Assembly: GCA_024220525.1 (NCBI GenBank)
Contig: JAMYWO010000104.1
Span: 75,625-139,624, forward strand
Length of the DNA: 64,000 nucleotides
Source of the DNA: Cochliopodium minus
Lineage: Eukaryota; Discosea; Himatismenida; Cochliopodiidae
Direction: 5' to 3'
In this document: piece after piece, positions 33,136-44,800 of the stretch
Position numbering within the stretch: position 1 is the stretch's first letter
Layout of the letters: each line of letters opens with the position of its first letter
Notes under the pieces: model-generated
The model's database searches: none
Told to the model about the DNA's origin: nothing
What the model saw: only the letters and a program-made list of their open reading frames with translations
Program-made: the position numbers and the translations under genes

Positions 33136-34926
33136 TTAAATAAAACTAAAAAAAGTTTTAATTCCAGTCAAGTCGTGAGGATTTTCAATTAAATCCCAAG
33201 AGTCACAGATATTTCTCAAAGAAGGGAAAGTTTTTCTTAAAAGAGAAAGATCAAATGTAGGATCATCCAAATCCAAAGTTCTCAAGTTAGGATGACTTAA
33301 ACTTTGCAAAATTTCCAAAGTGACAGGTGACTTAATAGAAAAAACTTTAACGTTGGAAGGAACAAAAGGAAAAAAGTCCTTAAAAGAAATGCTGCTGGCT
33401 CTCACTTCTAAAATGAGTAAGTTGTTGAGATTTATGACCAAAGAAGATAAACAAGGTAAAAGATCTTCGTCATTTTCAATATTAATATCTATTGTCAAGT
33501 GCAATAACAAAGAAGGAAAGAAATAAGTTCCATCTTTTAAAAAATAAAATTTAATAAACAAAAAATAAATTAAAAAAAAAAAATTANNNNNNNNNNNNNN
33601 NNNNNNNNNNNNNNNNNNNNNNNNNNNNNNNNNNNNNNNNNNNNNNNNNNNNNNNNNNNNNNNNNNNNNNNNNNNNNNNNNNNNNNAAGAAGGAAAGAAA
33701 TAAGTTCCATCTTTTAAAAAATAAAATTTAATAAACAAAAAATAAATTAAAAAAAAAAAATTACCTTAAATTTTTGAAACATCTTGTTCCTTAATACCAA
33801 CTTTACCATGAAAAATCAGTAGTCCCTCACTAAGACCACCAAAAAGGGTAGAAGCAAGAACTTCATTCTCTGTTTTCAAACCAACAAGAGAAGCAGGCAA
33901 CAATTTGAGATCAGCTGTTTCATCCAGTAACGTGCAAGTATTTTAGATTAACCAAGTGTTTGATGTTGTCCAAGAAAGAGTTTGTAATAGTAGCGTAACG
34001 TTGGTAGAAAAATTGAATAGTAGGGGATAAATGTTTGAAGCAATCATAATTTTCAAACTCTATTTCTCCCATATCCAAAACTTTTAAATTTGTGAACAAA
34101 GAAATGTAGTTGGAAACTCCTTCTGCGTTGATTAATGTTGAATTCAAAGAAAGTTTTTTGAAGTTTTCTTTGTTGGGAATGTTTTTAACTGTTTCGTTCT
34201 CTATTTCTGTGCACCTCATAGATAATGTCTCCAAATTTTTCAGGTGGGAAAGATCTGCATCTTTTTTGATTTCTGATACTGCAAGAGATAATCTTTTGAC
34301 AGTAGTTGGAATGTATTTCAGCTTATCGTTAGAAAGCTTCAATTTAGGTAGATACATCTTTTCCAATCCTTTCGGAAGTTTTTTCATAACTTCCTCTGGT
34401 TTATCTTCCTCTTTGAAGAAAATATAATTGAAATCTATTTTCTTGATGGATTTGGGCAATCTGCTGATCATTTCCATTGGATTCATCTTTTTTGCACTGT
34501 TCACTTTTAATGATTCCAAATTCCATGTCTCATTTATTTCCTTCACATCGAAATTGAGATACTCCAAACTCAAGATTCTGAGGGATGGTGGTAATTCCTG
34601 AAACAATCCACTTGGGAGAATCAGATTATCGTAATTCCCTTTGAGGGATAATTTATATATATTCTTACATTTCTTGAAGATGAAATTGATTGTAATTATC
34701 AACTTTTCTTTATTTCCAAAATATGTAAATGTGAATTTTCTTTTTGTCTCCAAAGCCTATAATTTGAACAGATTATTTATTATTGAGGTTATTTATAAAT
34801 TTATTTATTGGTCACAATTGTAGAAAATTTCTTGGATACTGATCTGATAGAATTGAAATTTTCTTCGATTATTGGATTCAAAATTTTGATCAGAATAAAT
34901 TTAGGCAAATCTTCAATTGTCTTCAT
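33136..34926 (-). CDS. F-box/leucine-rich-repeat protein, frame-broken
   Basis: Exon 1 (34816-34926) encodes MKTIEDLPKFILIKIL...SIRSVSKKFSTI, an F-box-like helix pair (LP...I..L..V.K.F). Exon 2 (33765-34756) encodes at least ten irregular leucine-rich repeats (LPPSLRILSLEYLNF, LKNLETLSMRCTEI, FTNLKVLDMGEIEF). The last exon (33136-33533) continues the LRR pattern (NLLILEVRASSISF, HPNLRTLDLDDP). F-box/LRR proteins are SCF ubiquitin-ligase substrate receptors. The frame breaks near 33925, where one extra base puts a stop after KYLHVTG. A TAA at 33766-33768 then abuts a good donor. A 100-N gap lies in the intron. Both frame breaks are close to the gap, which suggests assembly error. Confidence 0.65.
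33587..33686. other. 100-N assembly gap with identical flanks
   Basis: Exactly 100 N. The 77 bases before it (33510-33586) are identical to the 77 bases after it (33687-33763). The two contigs overlap, so there is probably no missing sequence, and the true intron is only about 50 nt. Confidence 0.92.
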
Positions 34927-35365
34927 TACAAGCCCAAATTTTTTTTTTATATTTTTTTTTATTCGTTAAAAAAAATTTTTGAGTTTTAAAGAGGATTTGA
35001 TTTAAGATTGGTTTTTTTTTAGTCACAACACATTTGCAAGAAACTTTCAAAAGCAAATGAAAAGTAAAAGTTAATCAAAAAATTAATTTAAAATGTAAAC
35101 ATTTCATTCAAAATTTAATCTAAATCTTAATCATATATTCCAAATCCTGTTCAAAAATTTTCACTAATGATTTCGTTACTAAGTTATTATGGTTAGACAG
35201 GTTTTTTTTTTTGTTATCTTTTATTGCTGAGGATATGAGGATAACTTTAAAAATTTGAAAAATAATAAAAGTTTCTTTATGATACATTTTTTATTTTTTT
35301 TGTTGTGTGTTTAAAAGTTTGTCGAGTATTTTTTTTGTTTGTACATATGTAATTATTTTTAAATT

Positions 35366-36514
35366 TTACACCAAAATGGAGTTTTTAGAATGAGAATAAG
35401 AATTGAGGTGGACGACGTCAAAAGACTTTGAATAGAACTTCTTTTTGGAAACGAAGAACGGGTGCCTGAGAGATTCTTGTAAGAAGATTCTTTCTTCGGG
35501 GTTTTTATTGAGCAACAACGACAACAAAGAAGCAAAGTTTTGAGAGCACTTTGGAATTTCATAAGAATCTAATATTAAAAATAAAATTTAATATCAATTT
35601 ATAAAAAAAAATTTTTAAATTTTTTAAATTACCCAAACATACAGACTTTGCAAGCTGAAACAAATCGTTTTGTTTGTTGTCATAAGGAAATTTTCCGGAA
35701 ATCATTTTATACAACAAAATTCCCAAAGCCCATGAATCAGTCTTCCTTCCATCGTGCTCTCTTTTTCTAAACTTCTCAGGACTCAAAAAAAAAGGCTAAG
35801 AAAAAAAATTTAAAAAATTAATAAAAATATTTTAAAAAATTTCAAAAATTAATTTTACAGTTCCGTGTACTTTATTTAAGTTTTTGATTTCTGTCTCATT
35901 CTTGCATACAACACTCATCCCGAAATCAATCAATTTTATTTTGAGAGTTTTTGGATCAATTGTGATGTTCTCAAACTATCAAATATTGTTAATTGAAGAG
36001 ATGTAGAATCATTAGTGATTTACCTTAATATCATTGTGTACAATCAGTTTTTGATGGCAGAAAACCAAAGCACTGATGATTTGTAAACAAATCTTTTTGC
36101 ACTTTGCCTCGCTTAATTTTCCGCCATATTTTTGCATGTATCTATTCATAAATAATTGAATAAATTAAAATGAAAATTGAAATTGAATTTATATAAATAG
36201 AAATTTTTTTTTTACTGTAATAGGTTCATTGGCATTACATCAGTAACTAAGCAAAAGATATCTTTGTTGTTTTTAGAATCATTGATCTGCATTGTCTCAT
36301 GAAGTGTGATAATGTTCTCATTCCCTTGCAATTTCCTCAATGCCTCCACTTCCATCATTATCCTGCTTCTTTTGTTATTATCATCCTTTTTCACGTGTAT
36401 CACCTTTATACAGTACTCTTTCTCCTGTTTGGTGGCCAAATAACAACTTCCATCAGTTCCATTTCCTAATTTAAATCCCAATCTATATTCTCCGATCATA
36501 TTGAGTTTAATCAT
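35366..36514 (-). CDS. Ser/Thr protein kinase, 299 aa
   Basis: Five exons: 36216-36514, 36024-36141, 35859-35975, 35633-35795 and 35366-35568. The whole protein is one kinase domain: glycine loop LGNGTDGSCYLA, Lys in YCIKVI, catalytic loop IVHNDIKFENI, metal site LIDFGMSV, and activation-segment end GTPFFLSPEKF. HRD is replaced by HND and APE by SPE, while the catalytic Asp, Lys and DFG are kept, so activity is plausible (HND suggests no need for activation-loop phosphorylation). The C-lobe has DSWALGILLYKMISGKFPY and ends RHPFF. The fold is CAMK/Aurora-like. No regulatory domain. Head-to-head with the SHK gene, 747 bp apart. Confidence 0.85.
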
Positions 36515-37261
36515 TCTGCGCTATTTGAAAAGTTTGTTTGTGTTTTTTTTATTTTTATTATTTCTTCCATTCCCTTCAGTATCAAAATTTTATTTTTATT
36601 ATTCAAAAATATTATATCTCTAGGTTCCTCGTTCTTTCTTTGTGTTCTAATTAGAATGTGTGTAAATTTAAAAAAATTTTATTTTCCTATTCAATAAAAT
36701 ATTACTCAATCAAAACATTGTATCAGTTAATTGAATCAAAGTTTTTTTTTATTCTTTTTAATTTTAAAATTGACATAAATACTGATCAAATTTCAACAAT
36801 ATGGATCTCTGATAAAAATAAAGTTAAAATTATTCTCAAATTGAATTTGAACAGTTATTCTTTTAAATGGGTCCACTAAATATATGAATTTCAAATCTTA
36901 AACCTTAACTTGTTAATGAAACTCTTCTTTCTTGTTATATTTGTTTTTTGATGGAATTGGAAAAATTCAAGAAAATTCTTTTTATTTAAAATTTCTTTGA
37001 AATAATTTATATAAAGATACCTTTAAAAAAAAAAAAAAACAAATAGAAATGATTTAGAAATAATTAAAAATAGGGTTGAAATAAGAGAATTTAATTAAAT
37101 TCAAACTATAATTTATATCTCAGTGAATTATTTTTCACTTTTTAAAATAATAATAAAAAATAAAAAAAAAAGTTGAGATTGTCAATAGACAAAAAAAACC
37201 ATATATAGCAAGAAATATAGTTTGGATAAAAGTATTTAAAACATCATTTCTAAAATAAAAG
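36515..37261. other. Intergenic between two kinase genes
   Basis: 747 bp between divergent start codons, AT-rich, with no recognised gene. An open frame at 36658-36879 has low-complexity composition and no support. The region must contain both promoters. Confidence 0.5.
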
Positions 37262-40200
37262 ATGGAGACATATAAAAAATTGTTAATGTTATCTGAAAAA
37301 AATAAGCAACAACAAAAGATAACACCTCCAAAGATAGAAGTAATTCCATAATCAAATCAATATTTTTATTATTTAGATTAATATTCAAAAAAATTTTCAT
37401 TTAGAGCCCACAAACTCCAGTATTAATAGATAAACAATCTAAAGGTCCTCCTGATATAAGTTCTAATGAAATATCAAAAGGAAATTGTATTGGTAAAGGA
37501 ACATTTGGGGTGGTATTCGAGGGGAAATGTAGAGAACAACCTGTCGCGATCAAAGTACTTCACGAACAAAATTGGGATGAAAAAAAATTGAATATATTTA
37601 AACAAGAAGTGGAAGTATTGAGGTATTATTTCCTCAAATCTTGATAATATTAGTTTATTCCTTTTAAAAAATTTGATAATAATTTTTTTTCAATATAATG
37701 ACCAATCATCACGAATAATTATTAATTTATGGTATTTGCTCTTTTATAAATCTATTCTTTTGTTTATTTAGCCAAATTTATCATCCAAATATTTGCCTGT
37801 TTATGGGAGCATGTTTCGAATCAGGAAATATGATGATTATATCTGAATTGTTGCCAAAAGGTGATATGGAAAAGGCTTTGAGAAATAAAAATATCTCTTT
37901 GAGTTTAAATCAAAGGATATTAATGGCAAGAGATGCATCAAGAGGTAATCAACAATCTAATGAAGAAAAATTAAGAATATAAAAAGATATCATTAACATA
38001 CTAATCATTAATCTTTTTATTTTTATTAACTCATTCAAATTTTTAATTATTTCAGCTTATTTTTTCTTATTTATTCTCATAATTTAAATATATTCTGAAT
38101 TTAAAGGTATGGCTTGGTTACATTATGGTGATATCGTATTCATTCACAGAGATTTAAAACCAGGAAATTTATTGATTGATGAAAATTGGAGGTAATCATA
38201 AAATATTCAAAAAAAAAATCATAACGATATCATAAAATAATCATTCTGAAAACAAATTCCTTACACTGAATCCGAAATAAAATTTTTTTTAATTTTTATA
38301 AAGGGTGAAAGTATGTGATTTCGGATTGACACAAATCGTAAAGCAAGGAGAAAAATTAACAGATGGAAGAGACGGAGCAAAAGGTAAAATAATTCTAAAA
38401 ATATCAATTTGTTATCTTTCCAAATCAAAATCATTCTATTGGACAATATCTTTTAAAATGAAAATTTAATTTTGAATAATCTTAAATATCTTCTTCAAAA
38501 TCAAAAAGAATATCATTAATAGAATTTGGATTAGTTATTATCTTTCATTTCTTATTCTTTTTATCAATTTTAATCCACAATTTTATTTAGGAACTCCATT
38601 ATACATGGCTCCTGAAGTTTTGACAGGAAAACCATTCACTGCAGCGGCAGATGTCTACAGTTTTGGAGTGATTCTTTGGGAAATATTCACAAGAGAAGCT
38701 CCTTATAAACAGTTTAAAAGCTATGTGGAATTTAAAGATCAAATATGCAACCATCATTACAGAGAAAAAATCCCTAATGAATGTCCCAAAAGATTTGCTA
38801 ATTTAATCTCCTCTTGTTGGGTAAATAATTTGTTTTTATTTTCGTCTTATTAATTTAATTCTTAATTTTTTAAAAGGATGGGAATCCAGAAGCTAGACCC
38901 AACTTCGCTGATATTATTGACACTTTAGAGGATGTATTGATAGACATTACCATCGAAGATCCTGATGGATCACTTTTTTGGAGAAAAAACTTTAAGGGAA
39001 AGGTAAACAATTTAATTCTATTTAATTGTTAATTCAGTTTCTTAATTTAAAAAATTAAATCGTTTAATTGATTCTGTTTCTTAATTTTTTAACAATTTTT
39101 TATTTAAAAATTAATTCAGTTTTTTATTTTTTAATTTTCAATTTTTTTGACAATTTTTTAAATTTTAAAAAAGACAAATGTAAGTTGGGATGAATTCATA
39201 GAAAAATTCATATCCTTTACACAAGTTAAAAGACCTGAAGAAAAACAAATCGAAATTTTGCCAGAAAACCCAACCGAAGGAGAAATTAACGTCGCTTCAA
39301 GAAAACAACTTAATGAATTGGGAGAAAGGAGTCATCAATATTTTGAGTTGGTGGTAAAGGAATTGAACAGAAGGGCTTCTACTGGTGAGGATATTATGGA
39401 CACTGAAGAAGATGAGGATGATTATGACTTATTATTGGAGAATTATAATACCAATCTTAGGTGTTTCAATGTTGTATTAAGTAAATTATTTTTTTATTTT
39501 TTTATTTTTGATATTTTTATTTTTAAAATTTTTTATTAATAGTTTTTTATTTTTTCATTAATAGTTTTTTTTTATTTTATTTTATTTTGGTTTTTTTTTT
39601 TATTTTAATTTTGATTTTTTTTTATTAATATTTTATCATTTTTATTTTTTCATTTTTTATTTTTTATTATTAATTTTTTTAAAATTATTTTTATTTTTTA
39701 AATATTTATTTTTATTTTTTAAATATTTATTTTTTCTTTAGATAGAGGTAATAAGGGTTTGGAAACAGAAGAAGTAAACGTTGAGAATTTTGGCTCCATC
39801 TTGAACTATTTTGGACCAATCAACGACAAAAATACTTCCATTCCTTTCCTTGACAAAGTCAGAAACGTTCTTTCTCAGCCTTGGTTTCACGGAGACTTGG
39901 ATACAAGAGAAGCAGAAAGATTATTAGGTAAAGAAATCAATGATTATTTTTTTTATTATTTATTAAATTTTTGATTAATTTTTTTTTTGATTAATTTTTT
40001 TTTATGAATTAAATTTTTTTATTTTTTATTTAAAAGGTGGAAGATCTTTGGGTACTTATTTAGTTAGATTCTCTACTAGTGCACCAGGTGGCTTCACCAT
40101 CTCCAAAGTTTCTAAAAACAACATCACCCATCAACGTATCCAACATACCGTGGATGGTTTCTCCATCAACAACAACTGTTTCCCCACCTTGGAGGAGCTG

Positions 40201-40311
40201 ATTAATGCAAGCAGAACAGAGTTGCACTTGGACCAAAGTTGTCCTGGTTCGAAGTTCAACCAGTTATTTGAGTCTAGTACCATTGATGGATACATCTCCA
40301 ATTATAAATAG
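37262..40311 (+). CDS. SHK-type kinase with C-terminal SH2 domain
   Basis: Ten exons: 37262-37339, 37405-37622, 37772-37944, 38107-38191, 38304-38383, 38591-38820, 38877-39002, 39174-39480, 39742-39927 and 40037-40311 (585 aa). Kinase domain at about 45-325: GKGTFGVVFEGK, VAIKVL, FIHRDLKPGNLL, KVCDFGLTQI, GTPLYMAPEVL, DVYSFGVILWEIF. It is tyrosine-kinase-like (Raf/MLK type) and fully catalytic. SH2 at about 478-570: WFHGDLDTREAERLL, GTYLVRFSTSAPGGFTISKV (FLVRFS-type phosphotyrosine pocket with Arg). This order is that of Dictyostelium ShkA-E dual-specificity kinases, which damp chemotactic PI3K signalling. A Raf/Shk-like pair with the PI3K elsewhere in the window is suggestive only. Confidence 0.93.
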
Positions 40312-40766
40312 TTTTTTTTTTCTTTTTTTTGAACTTTAAAAAAAATAATTGCCTTTTTTTCTTTTCAAACACAAAAAAAAAAAACTTTTTCTATTTTCGT
40401 AAATAATTAATTTAAATAATAAAATAAATTTTTGTTTTCATAAAATAAACCCCCTTTTTCATTTCATCATTTATTCAAAACTTTGCTAACAATGCCGATT
40501 GAATGCCGATTGGTTGGCTAATTGGGTTGGAAGGCAACAGGATCTGATCTGGATTTCGAGAACCATCAACTTCCGAAATTACTTATTACCAATTTGAACT
40601 AAACCAATTCCAAGAAGCAAAACATTTATTAGTCAAAATTAAAATTTTCATTTTGAAAGTTTATTCTTCAAATATTTCACTCAAAAATTAACAATTAATT
40701 AAAAGACAAAATAATTAAAGGAGAATATAAATTGTTTATTTTATAAAATGTTTTAAAAAGGAATTA
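40312..40766. other. Convergent intergenic space with a GC-richer island
   Basis: Between the SHK stop and the end of the minus-strand coiled-coil gene. Positions about 40488-40580 are clearly less AT-rich than the rest and start with a tandem 11-mer, AATGCCGATTG, twice (40491-40512). No open frame and no tRNA cloverleaf was found. It may be an unannotated RNA or a decayed exon. Confidence 0.45.
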
Positions 40767-41309
40767 TCATTTGTTCTCTTGAATATTGGTGTTGTTCTCT
40801 TGATTTGGATAGGTGTTGTTCAGATTAGTATTTTCCCCTTCTCTTTTTCTTTTTTTATTGGATTCTGATTCTTTTTTCAAACGATTGATCTTCTTTTTGT
40901 ATTTCATGATCTTGCTTTCGGCAGCAGTCAAGAGCTTTTTCTTGTCCTCAATGATTTCTTTCTTGTCCTCAATGATTCCTTTCATGTTCCCGATGATTAC
41001 TTTCATGTTCTCAATGATTTCTTCATTCTTCTTGTTGACCATAAGCTGAGATTTTAGTTCTTTGTCCGAATCAAACAATACATTGTAATCCTTTTTCTTT
41101 GTCACTACGATATCATCGGAGGATTGAGGAGATGATTGGTAAACCAAAATATGGGGAGGAGTTTTACCAACGGAAGAAGATGAATCATCCTCATCCTTCT
41201 CTTTTCCTATTTATCATTAATAATGACCAATATTAATCAAAAAACAATTACCAATATCTATCTGATGATTATCATAAACCTTCTTATTTTCTGAAGGTAT
41301 GTTATCCAT
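40767..41309 (-). CDS. Small coiled-coil protein, 165 aa
   Basis: Two exons, 41252-41309 and 40767-41206. The N-terminus is acidic and Ser-rich. Residues about 65-140 are a continuous charged helix with a repeated MKxIIxxMKGIIEDKKEII pattern, then a basic stretch (KKINRLKKESESNKKRKR) that could be a nuclear localisation signal, then an Asn-rich tail. No family recognised. Confidence 0.6.
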
Positions 41310-41813
41310 AAGAGTAGTTTTTTTTTTTTTTTACAAATATTCCAAATTGAGCCAAAATAATCAACTTATAAATTTAAATTAATAATTATAAATCAATAAT
41401 ATTGCTTGTATTCGATTGCAGAGAGCAATTTTAAAGAATTTATAATTATAATAAAGCAAATCATCAAAATATTTTAAAGGTAATTTTTATAAGGGAAATA
41501 TTATTAAGAATATATTTGAATAATTGAATGATTACTCACTTGATTTTGAAATGAATTTTTTTCTCTGTCTATTATTTCTTTTGATTGAACTATTTTTTAA
41601 AATGAAATTCTTTCTTTGAGAATTGGTCTTTATAATTGATAGTTGGTTGATTGGAATTTTGAATTGTATCTGAAAATGAAATCTCTTATGAATTGAATAT
41701 TTAAGACATTGAATTCAAACTTACCATTTTTTATTTTTCCTGTTCCAAAAAAAGAAACACCCATAAAACAAGTTGAATTTAACATATAAAAAAAATAGGA
41801 ATTGAAATATACA
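41310..41813. other. Intergenic, nothing recognised
   Basis: 504 bp between the divergent start codons of the coiled-coil gene and Dus3. AT-rich; no gene or RNA seen. Confidence 0.5.
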
Positions 41814-44800
41814 ATGGCAAGAACTAAGAAGAGAGCTTGGAAAAAAAAAGATGGAAACAGAAAGGCTGAAAGAAAAAATAATACTAACAAAGAAGGAACT
41901 GATAATAACACCAACAATGAAAACAATGAACCAAAGAAAGAATCCAAATCTGTGATGGTTGCACCTATCAAGCCAGAGTAAAAAAAAAAAAAAAAAAATA
42001 ATTTTTTCTGAAATTTTTCTCAATACCTATCCTCAATTCAATATCCTTATTATCAATCAAGATTCCTATATCCCAAAAATGAAATCCAAAAAAAAGATTT
42101 GGAATCAGCACAAGGTACTGAAGGGAATATAGAAGATAGGAAAAACCAAAGAAATAAAAAAAAGAAACAATTCCAAGAAAAATCAGATGAAATTAGAATG
42201 TGTATCAACACAGTAAGAGGTAAATTAATTTTTTTTTAAATTTGAAAATTTTAATCAAAAATTTAATTTTAAAAAATTAAAATTGGTTTTTTAAAATCTT
42301 TTCATTTTCTTTTTTTTTTTAATTGAAATTTCTTTTTTTAGGAGAGGAATGTAAATTTGATAAGTGCAAATACGAACATGACAAAATGAAGTACTTGGAA
42401 AAGAAGCCAAAAGATATTGGCGAAGAGTGCCCAATCTACAATAAGTATGGTTTCTGCAAATACGGTATCACTTGTAGATTTTCAAGCAAACATATCAATG
42501 AAAAAGGAGAAAACTTGATTAACAAAGAATTATACGTAAAAAAAATTAAAAATAAATTTAAAAAATAAATTAATAAAATTAAAAATTTAAAAATAAAATT
42601 TAAAAAATAAATTAATAAAATTAAAAAATTAAAAATAAATTTAAAAAATAAATTAATAAAATTAAAAATTTAAAAACAAAATTTAAAAAATTTATTCAAT
42701 GAAGGAACAAATGAAGGATAAAAAAGAAATTTTGAATGAGTTGGACAAGAACGTCAAAAGCAATCTCGAAAGTAAAATGTACCCTTATACTCGTTCTATG
42801 AAGTATGTCGACCCAAGATTCTCCAAGCTCAAAAAGAGGAAGAGAGAAGAAAATAACAACCCAAAAGAGTGAACACAAAATTTATTTTAATTTTTAATAA
42901 TTTTTTAATTATTTATTTTTAAAAATATTTTTTTTTAATTTTTTTTTATTTTTTTAGATCAGATAAAAAAGAAAAGAAAGAGGAGAATGTTGAGGTCAAA
43001 AAAGAAAACGAGATAGTGGAAAATTCCACCTCAGAAAACATGGTAGACGAAAACATTAGCACGACAAACAACACCGAAACACAACAACAAAGCACTGACA
43101 GTAACAACAATGTAATAATAAGTAACAATGAGATTACCCCTAACAACGAAAATAATGAGAACATTGTAATAAGCAGTAATATTGTTAATACCACCATTCT
43201 TCTTGAGAACAACATCAACAACAATAATAATAATAATAATGAGATCAATACTGGAGTTGTTCAGGAGTTCAAGTTGGAGGAGGGCTTTACTGTTTCTCAA
43301 CCTCTTGACATCAAGATGAACCCTAGAGAAAAACCTAAAATTGATTTCAGAGGAAAAACCATGGTAAAAAAATAAATATTTTAAACATTTTTAAATTGAT
43401 TTTTTTTTTTTTCAATATTTTTTTCAACAGTTGGGTAAAAGAATTTTTTTTATAATTTTAAAATTTTGAAAATTTTTTTCGAAGCTCCCTTAACCACTTG
43501 CGGAAATTTGCCTTTCAGAAGAATTTGCAAGGAATTTGGTGTTGATGTAAAAAAAAAATTTTTTTTATTCAACCATTCACTTTTGAAATTAATTTTTTTT
43601 TTTGAAAATTTTAGGTTACTTGTGGGTAAGAATTCTTTTCAAATTTAAAACATCAATTAATTTTTTTTGTTATTTTTTTTTTTTTAATAAAAAGTGAAAT
43701 GGCATATTCTTCTTCTATAACTCAAGGAAAAGCTAGTGAATTAGCTCTCCTTAAGAGGTAATTATTTTTTTTTTTATTTTTTTTTTTTTTTTAAATGTTA
43801 AAATCATTTGTAAAGACACAAAAGTGAAGACATTTTTGGGATGCAAATTTGTGGACATTTTTTTGACAGTCTTAGTAACATTTTTAAAATTCAAAAAAAA
43901 ATAATTTTAAATATTGATCCTTGTTATTTTTTTAATTAAAAATAAGTGATGACTTGTGAAGTTCTCGAAGACAACTTCGATGTCGACTTCATTGACTTTA
44001 ATTGTGGATGTCCAAGTAAAAAAATGAATATTTATATTAATCAAAAATCAAAAAAAGTTTTAATTTAATTCAAAAGTTGATTTGGTTTGTAACAAGGGAA
44101 TGGTAATTTTTTTTTTTCACATTTTTTTCATTTATTTTTTTTATATTTTTTTTTTCATTTTATTTTTTCATTTTGTTTTTTTTATTTTTTTTCATTTTAT
44201 TTTTTTTTGTTTTTTTAATTTTTTTTCATTTTTTTTTTTATTTTTTTATTTTTTTATTTTTTTTTTCATTTTTTCATTTTTTTTTATAGTTTATTTTTTT
44301 TTTTATTTTTTTTTTTTTATTTTTAAAAGTGTGCAGCATATTTAAGAGAAGACAGAAACATCAAAAAACTTGAAAGAATAATTCGTACCACTACCAACGA
44401 AATCCTATTGGAGACTCCCTTCACTCTTAAAATAAGGTATCTTACAATTAAAAAAAAAAAAGAAAACATTTTATTGTTGATTTTGAAATTAAAATCAAAA
44501 TTAGAACAGGATATAATGGAGCTGATGGTAATTATTTTATTTATTTTATTTATTTTATTTTTTTATTAATTTTTAATTTGTTTATTAATTTTTTCTTTTT
44601 TTTTTTTTTTATTAATTTTTTTTAATAATTTAGTACACGAGAAGGTTGTACCTTATGTAAAAGATTGGGGTGTCAGTGCTTTAACGTAAGAGAATAATTT
44701 CTCCTTTTAAAATATCTTTAAATGAAAAATCCCTTCAAATAGTCTCCATGGAAGAACAAGAAAACAAAGGTAGAATATTTTTTTGTTTTTATTCATTTTT

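Noticed and set aside
36658-36879. 73-codon plus-strand frame
   Set aside because: Low-complexity composition, no acceptor or donor context, no recognisable family.
40440-40620. tRNA gene in the GC-richer island
   Set aside because: A T-arm-like stretch (GGTTCTCGAAATCC on the minus strand) is present, but the loop is too long and no acceptor or anticodon stem pairs with it.
44082-44345. Plus-strand Phe-rich frame
   Set aside because: T-rich Dus3 intron between exons ending at 44102 and starting at 44330.
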